Counted from the stretch's first letter, positions 36,176 to 44,884 are shown. The stretch: 55,992 bases of DNA from an uncultured Clostridia bacterium (GCA_944375955.1 CALWBE010000023.1:1-55992), one strand, 5' to 3'. The notes: generated from the sequence alone by a model not told the origin. Numbers and translations are program-made.

Positions 36176-37060
36176 TCAAGCATGGGGATGCAAACGAATC
36201 AAAGAATTTGCCATCCTTTTTTTTAGGTAATCAACATATATATTTGTCGTTGAAATATCTGCATGCCCCAAAATATCCTTAAGCTGCATTACGTCTGCTC
36301 CGTTCTCCAAAAGATGTGTAGCAAATGAATGCCGCAATGTTTTAGGTGTAATATCTTTTTTTATTCCGGCTTCGGCTGCATAATATTTTATGATTTTCCA
36401 TAATCCCTGCCGTGTCATGCGCGAGCCGCTAACATTTACAAACAAAGCTTTTTCATCAGAATCGCAGATCAGCAACTTTCTCGATACCGATATATATGTA
36501 GATAAAAGTTTTTTTGCTTTAGGATAAAGAGGGATATATCTTTCTTTTTTACTCGACGAATCACGGCATCTTATAAAAGACATAGTCTCATTATAATCAG
36601 TAATGTCAAGTGCTGCGAGCTCAGAAACTTTAAGACCAGTAGCATACAGCAATTCAAGTATTGCACGATCTCTAACGGCTTTTTCATTGCTGCCTGACGG
36701 CTGCATAAGCAATGTATCTATTTCATCAGACGAAAGAACTTCAAGAACTTTATCTTTAGGCTTATCATTTTTTATTGTTTTAGCAGGATTTTCAGACACA
36801 TATGATTTTGATAACAAAAAATTATAAAATGCCCTGACAGATGAAAGTGATCGAGAAACACTTGCTACAGCACGTCCTTCTGACTTCAAAAAAGTTTTAA
36901 AATTTTCCACGTCACTAATCTTTGCAGACAAAAAATTTTTACCATTGCTCGATAAGTATCTATTAAAGCAAATAATATCGTTTTTATAAGCTTGAACGGT
37001 ATTGTCAGAAGCACACCGATCCTGCTTCAAATGCAGGAAAAACAATTCGTCAAGATCCAT
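36176..37060 (-). CDS. xerD: Site-specific tyrosine recombinase XerD-like
   Basis: 294 residues from the ATG at 37060, which gives the usual XerD start (MDLDELFFLHLKQDRCASDNTVQAY); an in-frame TTG at 37081 is possible but atypical. Catalytic residues: Arg in YATGLKVSELAAL is replaced by Lys in the GLRxSEL motif (GLKVSEL), Lys in the SSSKKERYIPL strand, TLRHSFATHLLENGADV (His and Arg), LGHADISTTNIY (His and Tyr). The Lys at the first position, normally Arg, is seen in some genuine Clostridial XerD proteins and needs checking. It lies directly downstream of a SpoIIM-like gene, an order known from spore formers. Confidence 0.9.
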   Translation of the reverse strand: MDLDELFFLHLKQDRCASDNTVQAYKNDIICFNRYLSSNGKNFLSAKISDVENFKTFLKSEGRAVASVSRSLSSVRAFYNFLLSKSYVSENPAKTIKNDKPKDKVLEVLSSDEIDTLLMQPSGSNEKAVRDRAILELLYATGLKVSELAALDITDYNETMSFIRCRDSSSKKERYIPLYPKAKKLLSTYISVSRKLLICDSDEKALFVNVSGSRMTRQGLWKIIKYYAAEAGIKKDITPKTLRHSFATHLLENGADVMQLKDILGHADISTTNIYVDYLKKRMANSLIRLHPHA

Positions 37061-37077
37061 AATAATGCACATCCTAA

Positions 37078-37632
37078 TCAAAGAATAAACTCAGACACAA
37101 CATAAATCATCGATGAAAAAACAAGAAATAAAATTAAAACAAACAAAATATACAATGAAAAACGAGCATCGCGACGCTTAAAGCCAAAAGTATAACTTGA
37201 TATCATAGAAAAGGAAAAAAGACATGCTTTGGCAGTAATGCAGCACAAAAAAAGCACACACAAAACAACCAACAAAGCCGATAAAAAAATTTGATATGCA
37301 CTGATATCAAAAGAAGCAGAAAAAATGCAAAGCGCGTACGTGTTTAAAAAAGAAAAAGCTAATAGAAATATATAGTTTAAAAAAGAAAAAATTCCTCCGA
37401 AAAAAGAAATTAAAAACATTGACATAATAAAAATATCAATATAAAAAAGCCTTGACGACAACGCGGCGGAATCATACGCTGTAAATAATATGCCTTCATG
37501 CATATCAGCATAGTAAATTTTCAGACCACAAAAAACCCCAAAAACACATACAATAACCGCAAAAGCAAGAAATATATAAATATTAATGTCTGAAAAAAAT
37601 CCGCCGCGCCTTAAGCTTGTACCACTTTTCAT
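37078..37632 (-). CDS. Five-helix membrane protein, possibly SpoIIM
   Basis: 184 residues, about five membrane helices (18-40, 62-82, 84-106, 113-140 and 158-180), a basic N-terminus and almost no soluble part. The place just upstream of xerD and the size resemble SpoIIM, a component of the forespore engulfment machinery, but no SpoIIM sequence signature could be confirmed by eye. GAGGTGA lies before the ATG. Confidence 0.55.
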   Translation of the reverse strand: MKSGTSLRRGGFFSDINIYIFLAFAVIVCVFGVFCGLKIYYADMHEGILFTAYDSAALSSRLFYIDIFIMSMFLISFFGGIFSFLNYIFLLAFSFLNTYALCIFSASFDISAYQIFLSALLVVLCVLFLCCITAKACLFSFSMISSYTFGFKRRDARFSLYILFVLILFLVFSSMIYVVSEFIL

Positions 37633-37701
37633 AACATCACCTCAGTTAATTATTATGAAGGTGTATTAAAAAAAATGACTGCTCTGTTCGCCGTATTTAA
37701 T

Positions 37702-37730
37702 ATAATACATCATTTTTTATTTGATTTCAA
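37702..37730 (-). promoter_or_regulatory. Promoter of the spoIIM-like/xerD operon
   Basis: On the minus strand TTGAAA (37730-37725), 17 bp, TATTAT (37707-37702). Confidence 0.55.
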
Positions 37731-37772
37731 TAGAAAAACATCATTTTGGAAAAGTTTGTGCATTTCATCAAT

Positions 37773-37799
37773 ACATTATGTAAACAACATTATGTAAAC
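37773..37799 (+). repeat. Direct repeat of ACATTATGTAAAC in a gene-free stretch
   Basis: The 13-mer occurs at 37773-37785 and 37787-37799, one base apart. The stretch 37633-38041 (about 400 bp) holds no convincing gene: only two outward promoters and this repeat. A 62-codon open frame at 37746-37934 lacks a ribosome site and is very biased in composition. Confidence 0.8.
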
Positions 37800-37984
37800 C
37801 TGTTTATAATCGGGAAATTACTATATTTTGTTTTATTTTTTGTCAGCTTTTCTATATGCAGTAAACTTTTTTATAAAGAAAAAGGTCGAAAAAAGCATTT
37901 GTTGTTTTTGCACAAATCTTTATCAATAATGTAAAAAATTGACAAGACAAATTAATTGAATAATTTTTTATTAGTAAAAGCGTA

Positions 37985-38013
37985 TTTACATATTAATCTT
38001 TTTATGTTAAAAT
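37985..38013 (+). promoter_or_regulatory. Promoter of the HD/HAD gene pair
   Basis: TTTACA (37985-37990), 17 bp, TAAAAT (38008-38013) preceded by TGT (extended -10), about 28 nt before the start codon. Confidence 0.65.
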
Positions 38014-38041
38014 ATGTAAAAATGCAATTTAGGAGACTTAT

Positions 38042-38611
38042 ATGAGTAACACACAGGAATATATTGACGAATATAAAAAAGCTATATTTCGCCAAGGGTC
38101 TCAGGAACTCCTTGAATGGATGAAAAATACAGACTTTTTTTCAGCACCAGCAAGCTCGAAATTTCACAGCGCATACGAGGGAGGATTATGCGATCACAGT
38201 CTTAATGTTTATAAGGCTATGATAAATCGCTATAATAACGGTGCTCCTGACGAATCAATGGCAATCTGCGCGCTGCTGCATGATTTGTGCAAAGCGCAGT
38301 TTTATAAAATAAATTACAGGAATGTAAAAGATGACGAGACCGGAAAATGGGAAAAAGTACAGTATTATACCATTGATGATAAATTTCCTTATGGTCATGG
38401 AGAAAAATCCGTATTTTTAATAGAGCGGTTTATGAAATTAAAAATAGATGAGGCAGTTGCTATTAGATGGCATATGGGCGGTTTTGATGAAGCAGTCAAA
38501 GGAGGTAGTTTTTCAGCAAGCTCTGCTTATGAAAAATATCCCTTGGCTGTTATGCTACACATATCTGATATCGAAGCTACATATTTAATCGAAGGAGTTC
38601 AAAGAAAATGA
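38042..38611 (+). CDS. HD-domain phosphohydrolase
   Basis: 189 residues. HSAYEGGLCDHSLNVYKAM (metal His), ALLHDLCKAQF (the HD pair), YGHGEKSVFLIERFM and IRWHMGGFD complete the metal-binding set of an HD domain. Proteins of this class cleave nucleotides or phosphodiesters; this one lacks an extra nucleic-acid-binding domain such as that of YhaM. The substrate is unknown. AGGAGA precedes the ATG; it overlaps the next gene by 4 nt (ATGA). Confidence 0.85.
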   Translation: MSNTQEYIDEYKKAIFRQGSQELLEWMKNTDFFSAPASSKFHSAYEGGLCDHSLNVYKAMINRYNNGAPDESMAICALLHDLCKAQFYKINYRNVKDDETGKWEKVQYYTIDDKFPYGHGEKSVFLIERFMKLKIDEAVAIRWHMGGFDEAVKGGSFSASSAYEKYPLAVMLHISDIEATYLIEGVQRK

Positions 38612-39411
38612 ATACAAGCATTCTTGACATTGAAAGTAAAAAAGGGTTTATATGTGATATGGACGGCGTTATATACCACGGGAACCAGATTCTTCCCGGC
38701 GTCCGCGAATTTGTAGAATGGCTTCAGAAAGAAAATAAGCGTTTTCTATTTCTAACGAACAGCAGCGAAAAATCCCCGCTGGAATTAAGGCAGAAACTTC
38801 AGCGAATGGGGCTTGATGTCAGCGAAGAGCACTTTTATACAAGCGCACTTGCAACTGCTCATTTTTTGAAGACTCAAAAAGCAAACTGCACAGCTTATGT
38901 TATCGGAGAGCCGGGGCTTATGAACGCATTATATGAACAGGGCATAATCATGAACGATGTTAATCCGGACTATGTTGTTGTAGGCGAAACAAAAAATTAT
39001 AATTATGAAAACATCCTGAGAGCTGTAAGGTTTGTTTTTAACGGTGCAAAATTAATCGGAACTAACTCCGATCTTACAGGTCCTTCTGAAAACGGCATTA
39101 TTCCAGCATGCCGCGCACTTGTGGCCCCCATAGAGCTAACAACCGGTCAGGTTGCGTATTACTTAGGAAAGCCCAATCCATTGATGATGAAATCCGGTAT
39201 TAAAATTCTCGGAGTCGCTCCTGATGACGCCGCCATAGTAGGTGACCGCATGGATACCGATATTATTGCAGGAATTGAGTCTGAAATAGAAACTGTTCTC
39301 GTGCTTTCAGGTGTTACGAGTCCGGAAATACTTAACAGATTCCCCTACCGCCCTACATATATTTATAACGGTGTCGGTGATATAATTAAAAAGAATCCGG
39401 CTTGCATATAA
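38608..39411 (+). CDS. HAD-IIA family hydrolase (NagD-like phosphatase)
   Basis: 267 residues. Motif I ICDMDGVIYHG (nucleophile Asp and the acid-base Asp), motif II FLTNSSEKSP, the C2a cap, then LGKPNPLMM with the motif III lysine and VGDRMDTDIIAG with the motif IV aspartates. Such NagD-like enzymes dephosphorylate small phosphoesters such as sugar phosphates or nucleotides. It is translationally coupled to the HD protein. Confidence 0.93.
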   Translation: MNTSILDIESKKGFICDMDGVIYHGNQILPGVREFVEWLQKENKRFLFLTNSSEKSPLELRQKLQRMGLDVSEEHFYTSALATAHFLKTQKANCTAYVIGEPGLMNALYEQGIIMNDVNPDYVVVGETKNYNYENILRAVRFVFNGAKLIGTNSDLTGPSENGIIPACRALVAPIELTTGQVAYYLGKPNPLMMKSGIKILGVAPDDAAIVGDRMDTDIIAGIESEIETVLVLSGVTSPEILNRFPYRPTYIYNGVGDIIKKNPACI

Positions 39412-39413
39412 AC

Positions 39414-39455
39414 AAGAAAACACTTTGCCGCTTTATGTGCGCAAAGTGTTTTCTT
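39414..39455. terminator. Strong hairpin terminator after the HAD gene
   Basis: AAGAAAACACTTTG (39414-39427) pairs perfectly with CAAAGTGTTTTCTT (39442-39455): 14 bp, with A/T tracts at the stem base that may work in both directions. Confidence 0.85.
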
Positions 39456-39471
39456 AAATTTTTATAAAAAT

Positions 39472-39497
39472 AAAGGCAGCCATTTTAAGCTGTCTTT
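39472..39497 (-). terminator. Terminator of the ffh-rpsP-khpA operon
   Basis: Read on the minus strand, AAAGACAGC and GCTGCCTTT pair (one G-T pair) around an 8-nt loop, followed by ATTTTTAT. Confidence 0.65.
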
Positions 39498-39518
39498 ACT
39501 TGAATCCTTATTGTAATA

Positions 39519-39767
39519 TTAGCTGTTTTGTTCTTCGTCTGACACTATGTTTACAATAACCTTTCTGCTGTCACGATTAGCAGCAGCTTTTACAACAGTC
39601 CGGATAGCATTAGCTATCTTTCCTTTTTTTCCTATTACCCTTCCCATATCGGCTGCTGCAACTACAAGTTCAAGAAAAAGCTCATCTCCTTCTTCCCTTT
39701 CAGTGACAACAACAGATTCCGGAAATTCAACTATTGCTTTTGCAATATCAATCAGTATTTGTTTCAT
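39519..39767 (-). CDS. khpA: KH-domain RNA-binding protein KhpA
   Basis: 82 residues, a single type-II KH domain (YlqC family). The GxxG loop is GRVIGKKGKIANAIRTVVK, where GKKG contacts RNA. KhpA partners with KhpB in binding many transcripts and influences cell elongation in studied Firmicutes. It follows rpsP by 26 nt, the usual order rpsP-khpA; rimM and trmD, often next, are absent. Confidence 0.93.
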   Translation of the reverse strand: MKQILIDIAKAIVEFPESVVVTEREEGDELFLELVVAAADMGRVIGKKGKIANAIRTVVKAAANRDSRKVIVNIVSDEEQNS

Positions 39768-39793
39768 TACAATCTCCTATCAGAAAGGATCAA

Positions 39794-40036
39794 TCAAAGT
39801 ACTCCGTTCTTTTTGAGCAAAGCTTTAACTGTATCTGTCGGCTGAGCTCCGTTAGAAATCCATTTTTTCGCTTTTTCACCGTCAATCACGATTTCAACCG
39901 GATCGTTAAGAGGATTGTAATAACCGATTTCCTCGATAAAACGTCCGTCGCGCGGATATCTTGAGTCTGCTACGACAACTCTGTAAAAAGGAGCTTTTTT
40001 AGCACCCATTCTTCTAAGTCTGATTTTTACTGCCAT
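39794..40036 (-). CDS. rpsP: 30S ribosomal protein S16
   Basis: 80 residues, normal length. [43 protein letters not shown] is diagnostic. It binds 16S rRNA and aids assembly of the small subunit. It sits between ffh and khpA in the common operon, with GGAGG before the ATG. Confidence 0.98.
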   Translation of the reverse strand: MAVKIRLRRMGAKKAPFYRVVVADSRYPRDGRFIEEIGYYNPLNDPVEIVIDGEKAKKWISNGAQPTDTVKALLKKNGVL

Positions 40037-40093
40037 TTTTTGATTCCTCCATATGTTGTTTAATTTTATAAGAGTGCTTTTGCACGCTATAAC

Positions 40094-41473
40094 TTATTTT
40101 TTCTTCTTTTTCTTTTTAGATAAAGATTTTGATATTCTCCTGCCAAGCATTTTGCCGCCGAAAGATCCTCCGAACGGTGAACCTCCGCTTTGCAGCTGCC
40201 GCATCAGCTTATTTGTCGCGTCATATTGTTTAAGCAACTTATTAACATCTTCAACTGCTAAGCCGCTTCCTGAAGCTATTCTTTTTTTTCTGGAAGCGCT
40301 TATTTGGTCCGGATTTTCTCTTTCATAAGGAGTCATTGAAAGTATTATAGCTTCCATGTGATCTATAGCTTTCTCATCGACTGCTACATCTTTCATTGCA
40401 GAAGCATTAACGCCGGGAAGCATGCCTACAATCTGATCTATCGAACCCATACTCCTTATTGACTCAAACTGTTCAAGATAATCAGATAGAGTAAATTTTT
40501 GCTCTCTCAGCTTCTTTTCAAGTTCCTTTGCCTTTTTTTCGTCATATGTCTGCTCCGCTTTTTCTATAAGCGAAAGAACATCTCCCATTCCGAGTATTCT
40601 TGAAGCCATTCTATCTGGATAAAACGGCTCAATAGCATCGAGTTTCTCGCCTATACCGACAAATTTTATAGGCTTTCCTGTAACATGCCTTACAGAAAGA
40701 GCTGCTCCGCCTCGAGTATCACCGTCTAATTTAGTCAATATCACTCCAGTAATATCTATCATTGAGTTAAAACTCTCAGCGGCATTAACGGCATCCTGAC
40801 CCGTCATTGCATCTACCACAAAAAGTATTTCTGTCGGATTTACAGCTTCTTTTATATCTTGAAGCTCTTTCATAAGCTCCTCATCAACGTGAAGGCGTCC
40901 CGCTGTATCTATAAAAAGCATGTCATTTCCGTGCCGTTTAGCGTGTTCAAGAGCATCTTTAGCGATTTTAACAGGATCTTTACATCCTTCGACTGCAAAA
41001 ACAGGCACTCCGGCAGATTCACCGACAACTTGAAGCTGCTTAACTGCTGCCGGTCTGTATACATCGCAGGCAGCAAGAAGCGGCCTTTTCCCCTGCTTTT
41101 TGTACATTAAGGCCAATTTGCCGGTGTGAGTGGTTTTTCCAGCGCCCTGAAGTCCGGTCATCATAACAACTGTAGGCGGCTTTGAAGAAATATTTAGTTT
41201 AGAATTGGCGCCGCCCATTAAATTTGTAAGCTCTTCATTTACTATTTTAACTATCTGTTGTGGTGCCGTTATGCTTTCAAGCACGTCTGCGCCAACCGCT
41301 CTTTCTGATACTTTATTTATAAATTCTTTTACCACTTTAAAATTGACGTCTGCCTCAAGAAGGGCAAGTTTTATCTCACGCATGCCTTCCTTAACATCCG
41401 CTTCTGTCAATTTCCCTTTACTGCGGAATTTTTTAAACGCACTGTTTAATCTTTCTGTAAGATTTTGAAACAA
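40094..41473 (-). CDS. ffh: Signal recognition particle protein Ffh
   Basis: 459 residues from a TTG at 41473 (MFQNLTERLNSAFKKFRSKG). The open frame extends to a GTG at 41485, but that codon is part of the ribosome site AGGAGGTG, so the TTG fits better. N domain, GTPase G domain (GLQGAGKTTHTGKLA, DVYRPAAVKQL, DTAGRLHVDEEL, TKLDGDTRGGA) and methionine-rich M domain that binds SRP RNA and signal peptides (GMLPGVN, RKKRIASGSG), ending in a lysine tract. It targets membrane proteins to the translocon with FtsY. Confidence 0.97.
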   Translation of the reverse strand: MFQNLTERLNSAFKKFRSKGKLTEADVKEGMREIKLALLEADVNFKVVKEFINKVSERAVGADVLESITAPQQIVKIVNEELTNLMGGANSKLNISSKPPTVVMMTGLQGAGKTTHTGKLALMYKKQGKRPLLAACDVYRPAAVKQLQVVGESAGVPVFAVEGCKDPVKIAKDALEHAKRHGNDMLFIDTAGRLHVDEELMKELQDIKEAVNPTEILFVVDAMTGQDAVNAAESFNSMIDITGVILTKLDGDTRGGAALSVRHVTGKPIKFVGIGEKLDAIEPFYPDRMASRILGMGDVLSLIEKAEQTYDEKKAKELEKKLREQKFTLSDYLEQFESIRSMGSIDQIVGMLPGVNASAMKDVAVDEKAIDHMEAIILSMTPYERENPDQISASRKKRIASGSGLAVEDVNKLLKQYDATNKLMRQLQSGGSPFGGSFGGKMLGRRISKSLSKKKKKKK

Positions 41474-41501
41474 GAATATACGCACCTCCTGACTAAAAGT
41501 A

Positions 41502-41840
41502 TTACGACAACAGTTCTATAACTGATGCTGACTTTAAAAAAATCTCTTGCATTTCGGCATCTTTTTTATCTTTGGAAAGTGCCTGTATTTCTTCTGTTAG
41601 AATAAGAGCTCGTCTAAGTTTATCTGCAAAACCAAGCTTTTTTTCACATTCATTAAGAAAATCTTCGGCATGTTTAAGCTGATCTCTCACACCTTGTCTT
41701 GTGATTCCTATAGATTCAGCAATTTCTGACAAAGAAAGATCATCATTGTAATACATCTCAATTGCATATTTCTGTTTATCGCTCAAAAGAGCACCGTAAT
41801 AATCATAAAGCTGAGAAAAATAAAGCTTTTTTTCATTCAT
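41502..41840 (-). CDS. ylxM: YlxM family SRP-associated helix-turn-helix protein
   Basis: 112 residues from the ATG at 41840. The frame stays open to 41918, but a clear promoter (41918-41890) occupies that segment, so the longer start is excluded. LSDKQKYAIEMYYNDDLSLSEIAESIGITRQGVRDQLKHAE is the UPF0122 helix-turn-helix resembling sigma factor region 4. The gene stands before ffh as in many Firmicutes; YlxM is reported to modulate SRP GTPase activity. The ribosome site is weak. A hairpin at the transcript's 5' end may regulate it. Confidence 0.9.
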   Translation of the reverse strand: MNEKKLYFSQLYDYYGALLSDKQKYAIEMYYNDDLSLSEIAESIGITRQGVRDQLKHAEDFLNECEKKLGFADKLRRALILTEEIQALSKDKKDAEMQEIFLKSASVIELLS

Positions 41841-41863
41841 TTTGGCAACCGTCTTTCGATTAA

Positions 41864-41886
41864 CTGTAAAGAAAAAAACTTTACAG
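41864..41886 (-). promoter_or_regulatory. Inverted repeat at the start of the ylxM-ffh transcript
   Basis: CTGTAAAG (41864-41871) and CTTTACAG (41879-41886) form a perfect 8-bp inverted repeat with a 7-nt A/T spacer. The predicted transcription start (near 41883) falls inside it, so it is either an operator or a stem-loop at the 5' end of the mRNA. Confidence 0.55.
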
Positions 41887-41889
41887 CTA

Positions 41890-41918
41890 ATAATATCATG
41901 TTTTCTTGTATTTGTCAA
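41890..41918 (-). promoter_or_regulatory. Promoter of the ylxM-ffh-rpsP-khpA operon
   Basis: On the minus strand TTGACA (41918-41913), 17 bp, TATTAT (41895-41890). Confidence 0.8.
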
Positions 41919-41961
41919 GTATATTTATTTATTTTTACCGCAAAAAAATTATTTATAAATT

Positions 41962-43551
41962 TTACAGCAAAGGCGCTATCGCCTTTAACAAAAATCCTGA
42001 AAGTTTTACAGACAACTTTTCACCTTTTATACTTTCCCCGGTTACACGCATGCATTTAGAGAGAGTTTCTTTAAAATCATTTTCAATACTGCTTATACAA
42101 CGGGTTTTAAACATATAAGTAGCGCATTCAAAGTGGTGATATAAACTGCGGTAATCAAGATTGATCGTCCCAACAACAGCTTCTTTATCATCAGCAACAA
42201 ACACTTTTGCATGAACAAAACCAGGAGTAAACTCGTAAATTTTAACTCCTGATTCTATAAGCGAAGCGTAGTGGGTTTTCGCAAGAGCATACGGTGCCTT
42301 TTTATCAGGTATTCCGGGAAGTATCACTGTTATTTCTACACCTCGCTCAGCAGCATACTTGAGAGCGTTTTCCATTACGCCGTCAAGTATAAGATAAGGC
42401 GTCATAATGTGTACATACCGTTCTGCACGGTTAAGCATGTCCATATATACACGTTCTCCTACCTTATCTCCGTCAAGCGGACAGTCTCCATAGGGCATAA
42501 CAAAACCTTTTGACTGCTCTTTCTCACCTATATCACTTCCTGTAAGATATTTTTCAAATTCTGTATTTCTCTCATTAATTGCCCACATTTGTAAAAACAT
42601 AAGCGTAAAACTCTTTGCAGCTTCCCCTTCCAGCATAACTGCGGCATCTTTCCAATATCCAAAACGCTTTTTTATATTTATATATTCATCGGCAATATTG
42701 ATCCCGCCGTTAAAAGCGACTTTTCCGTCTATTACTAAAATTTTTCTATGGTCCCGATAATTGTAATGCGTAGACACGAAAGGCGTAAGCGGAGCAAACA
42801 TTTTGCATTTTATTCCTTTAGAACGAAGTCTATCTGGGTAATTGTGAGGAAGCAATGCAAATTCGCAAGTACCGTCATACATAACTCTTACATCCACACC
42901 TAAAGCTGCTTTCTTTATAAGTATTTCAAGGGTCTTTTCCCACATTTCACCTTCGTCTATAATAAAATATTCAAGAAAAATATATTTTTCTGCTTTTTCA
43001 AGCTGTATAAGCATTTCAGAAAATTTTTCGCTTCCCGACGAAAAATATTTTACATCGGTATCGTTATATATAGGATAGCACCCGCATCTCTTTACATATC
43101 TGGCAAGAGCTGCTATTCCCCTATTTTCTGACTCTATCATATTTCTTGTCTCTTCATTCTGGATTATAAGCGCAGATGTTTGCCTCTTTATTTGATTTGT
43201 CCTGTCTTTAAGAGCCCTGTGTCCTATATCGCTTTGTGTGTATAGATACAGCAGCGCACCGAAAACAGGAATAACTGCAATAATAATAAGCCATGTTATT
43301 TTTGCAGTGGGATCAGAGTTGCTGTTCAGCAAAAATAATACCATTACTAAAGCGAAAACATATGAGATTCCATATATTTGAGAAAAACTGTTTTCAAATC
43401 TTACAAGTGCCCATATAATAAATCCTATCTGCAAAAGAAGCATTGCGGCAATAAAACCAAATCTGCTAAATATAGTATGAGCAATTCCCTTTTTACCTTT
43501 TTTGAGCAACGCAGATCCGCTGCCGGTAAAATTTCTTTTATTATTTTCCAA
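41962..43551 (-). CDS. cls: Cardiolipin synthase (phospholipase D family)
   Basis: 529 residues. Two N-terminal membrane helices (about 28-48 and 60-105), then two PLD domains with the HKD motifs HYNYRDHRKILVIDGKVAFNGG (HxK as HRK) and FVHAKVFVADDKEAVVGTINLDYRS. The GGxNI and GTxNLDYRS ends are typical. It joins phosphatidylglycerol molecules into cardiolipin in the membrane. It lies 82 nt after asd with a terminator between, so it is transcribed separately or by readthrough. Confidence 0.94.
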   Translation of the reverse strand: MENNKRNFTGSGSALLKKGKKGIAHTIFSRFGFIAAMLLLQIGFIIWALVRFENSFSQIYGISYVFALVMVLFLLNSNSDPTAKITWLIIIAVIPVFGALLYLYTQSDIGHRALKDRTNQIKRQTSALIIQNEETRNMIESENRGIAALARYVKRCGCYPIYNDTDVKYFSSGSEKFSEMLIQLEKAEKYIFLEYFIIDEGEMWEKTLEILIKKAALGVDVRVMYDGTCEFALLPHNYPDRLRSKGIKCKMFAPLTPFVSTHYNYRDHRKILVIDGKVAFNGGINIADEYINIKKRFGYWKDAAVMLEGEAAKSFTLMFLQMWAINERNTEFEKYLTGSDIGEKEQSKGFVMPYGDCPLDGDKVGERVYMDMLNRAERYVHIMTPYLILDGVMENALKYAAERGVEITVILPGIPDKKAPYALAKTHYASLIESGVKIYEFTPGFVHAKVFVADDKEAVVGTINLDYRSLYHHFECATYMFKTRCISSIENDFKETLSKCMRVTGESIKGEKLSVKLSGFLLKAIAPLL

Positions 43552-43582
43552 ATTTAAGCCTCACATCATGTCGTTATCAAAA

Positions 43583-43614
43583 GACGGACACCCGCCAAAA
43601 ATGTGGTGTCCGTC
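43583..43614 (-). terminator. Terminator of asd
   Basis: GACGGACACC pairs perfectly with GGTGTCCGTC (10 bp, 12-nt loop); TTTTGAT follows on the minus strand, between asd and cls. Confidence 0.75.
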
Positions 43615-43632
43615 AGATAAGCGGTATTCTGA

Positions 43633-44718
43633 TTATTTTTTTACAATATACCCTTTAGCGCATAAAAGTTCAGCGATAAGAACAGCTCCGCCTGCAGCTC
43701 CGCGCAAAGTGTTGTGAGAAAGTCCCACAAACTTATAGTCATATAAAACATCCTCTCGCAGACGCCCGGCGCTTACGCCCATACCATTATAAAGATCTCT
43801 GTCAAGCCTGCACTGCGGTCTGTTGTCTTCAGAAAAGTATGTTATGAATTTTTCAGGAGCGCTGGGAAGTCCAAGTTCCTGAGGTGGACCGGAAAAATCA
43901 TCCCATGCTTTCAAAATATCTTCCTTTGAAGGTTTATTATTGAATTTTACAAAAACTGCCGCGGTATGTCCGTCAGAAACCGGAACTCTTATGCACTGTG
44001 TGGTAATAACAGGTTCCTTGGCACTTATTATTTGGCCGTTCTCAATTTTTCCCCATATTTTAAGCGGTTCTTTCTCACTCTTTTCTTCTTCTCCACCTAT
44101 ATAAGGAATAACATTGTCTAACATTTCAGGCCATTCCTTAAATGTTTTTCCGGCGCCAGAAATCGCTTGATACGTACACACTGCGACTTCTTTCACGCCA
44201 TATTTTAAAAGCGGAGTAAGCATCGGAACATAACTCTGTATAGAACAATTAGGTTTTACGGCAATAAATCCACGCTCAGTACCCAGCCTCTTCTTCTGAC
44301 TTTCTATAATCTCAAGATGAGCGTAATTTATTTCCGGTATAACCATGGGAACATCTGGAGTAGTTCGGTGAGCGGAATTATTCGAAACAACAGGAGTCTC
44401 TGTTTTGGCATAAGCTTCTTCAAGTGCTCTTATATCTTCCTTTTTCATATCGACAGCGCAAAATGTAAAATCACACATTGATGAAACTTTTTCCACATCA
44501 GATGCGTCATATACATTCATGGAAGCAATTTTTTCCGGAAGAGCTTCCTTAAGCTTCCATCTGTCTCCTACAGCTTCTTTATATGTTTTGCCTGCAGATC
44601 TCGAACTGGCAGCAAGAACAGATATGTCAAACCACGGATGATCAGCCAAAAGCGTTATAAACCTTTGTCCTACCATTCCAGTAGCTCCAATAATACCGAC
44701 TCTAAATTTCTCGTTCAT
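43633..44718 (-). CDS. asd: Aspartate-semialdehyde dehydrogenase, archaeal/fungal type
   Basis: 361 residues. GIIGATGMVGQRF (NADP-binding), VSNNSAHRT, the catalytic cysteine in VKPNCSIQSYVPML, and QAISGAGKTF. The block order and NNSAHR belong to the branch seen in archaea and fungi rather than the classical enterobacterial form; it is also found in some Clostridia. It makes aspartate semialdehyde for lysine/diaminopimelate, threonine and methionine synthesis. It is transcribed alone from a perfect consensus promoter. Confidence 0.95.
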   Translation of the reverse strand: MNEKFRVGIIGATGMVGQRFITLLADHPWFDISVLAASSRSAGKTYKEAVGDRWKLKEALPEKIASMNVYDASDVEKVSSMCDFTFCAVDMKKEDIRALEEAYAKTETPVVSNNSAHRTTPDVPMVIPEINYAHLEIIESQKKRLGTERGFIAVKPNCSIQSYVPMLTPLLKYGVKEVAVCTYQAISGAGKTFKEWPEMLDNVIPYIGGEEEKSEKEPLKIWGKIENGQIISAKEPVITTQCIRVPVSDGHTAAVFVKFNNKPSKEDILKAWDDFSGPPQELGLPSAPEKFITYFSEDNRPQCRLDRDLYNGMGVSAGRLREDVLYDYKFVGLSHNTLRGAAGGAVLIAELLCAKGYIVKK

Positions 44719-44765
44719 GTTATGCCTCCGTTTAGCATTTATAAAATATATCTACATATTTTTTT

Positions 44766-44794
44766 ATTATAAAATAAAATACACTATTTGTCAA
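44766..44794 (-). promoter_or_regulatory. Consensus sigma-A promoter of asd
   Basis: On the minus strand TTGACA (44794-44789), 17 bp, TATAAT (44771-44766): an exact consensus, 48 nt before the asd start. The short leader leaves no room for a lysine riboswitch. Confidence 0.85.
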
Positions 44795-44884
44795 TATTTT
44801 ACTTCCTTTTTAAATAAAAAAATATATTAAAACCGCATATTGTAAAAAATGCACTTAAAAAACGCTTTTTTACAAATAATATAC

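Noticed and set aside
37759..37800. Complete dif site
   Set aside because: Only the XerD-side arm is present (twice); no XerC-side arm or 6-bp centre could be fitted.
37746..37934. A 62-codon plus-strand open frame
   Set aside because: No ribosome site, biased composition and no recognisable similarity.
41841..41918. Longer N-terminus for YlxM
   Set aside because: The segment contains a near-consensus promoter and the 5' hairpin; the ATG at 41840 gives the normal family start.
44719..44765. Lysine riboswitch before asd
   Set aside because: The leader is only about 40 nt, far too short.
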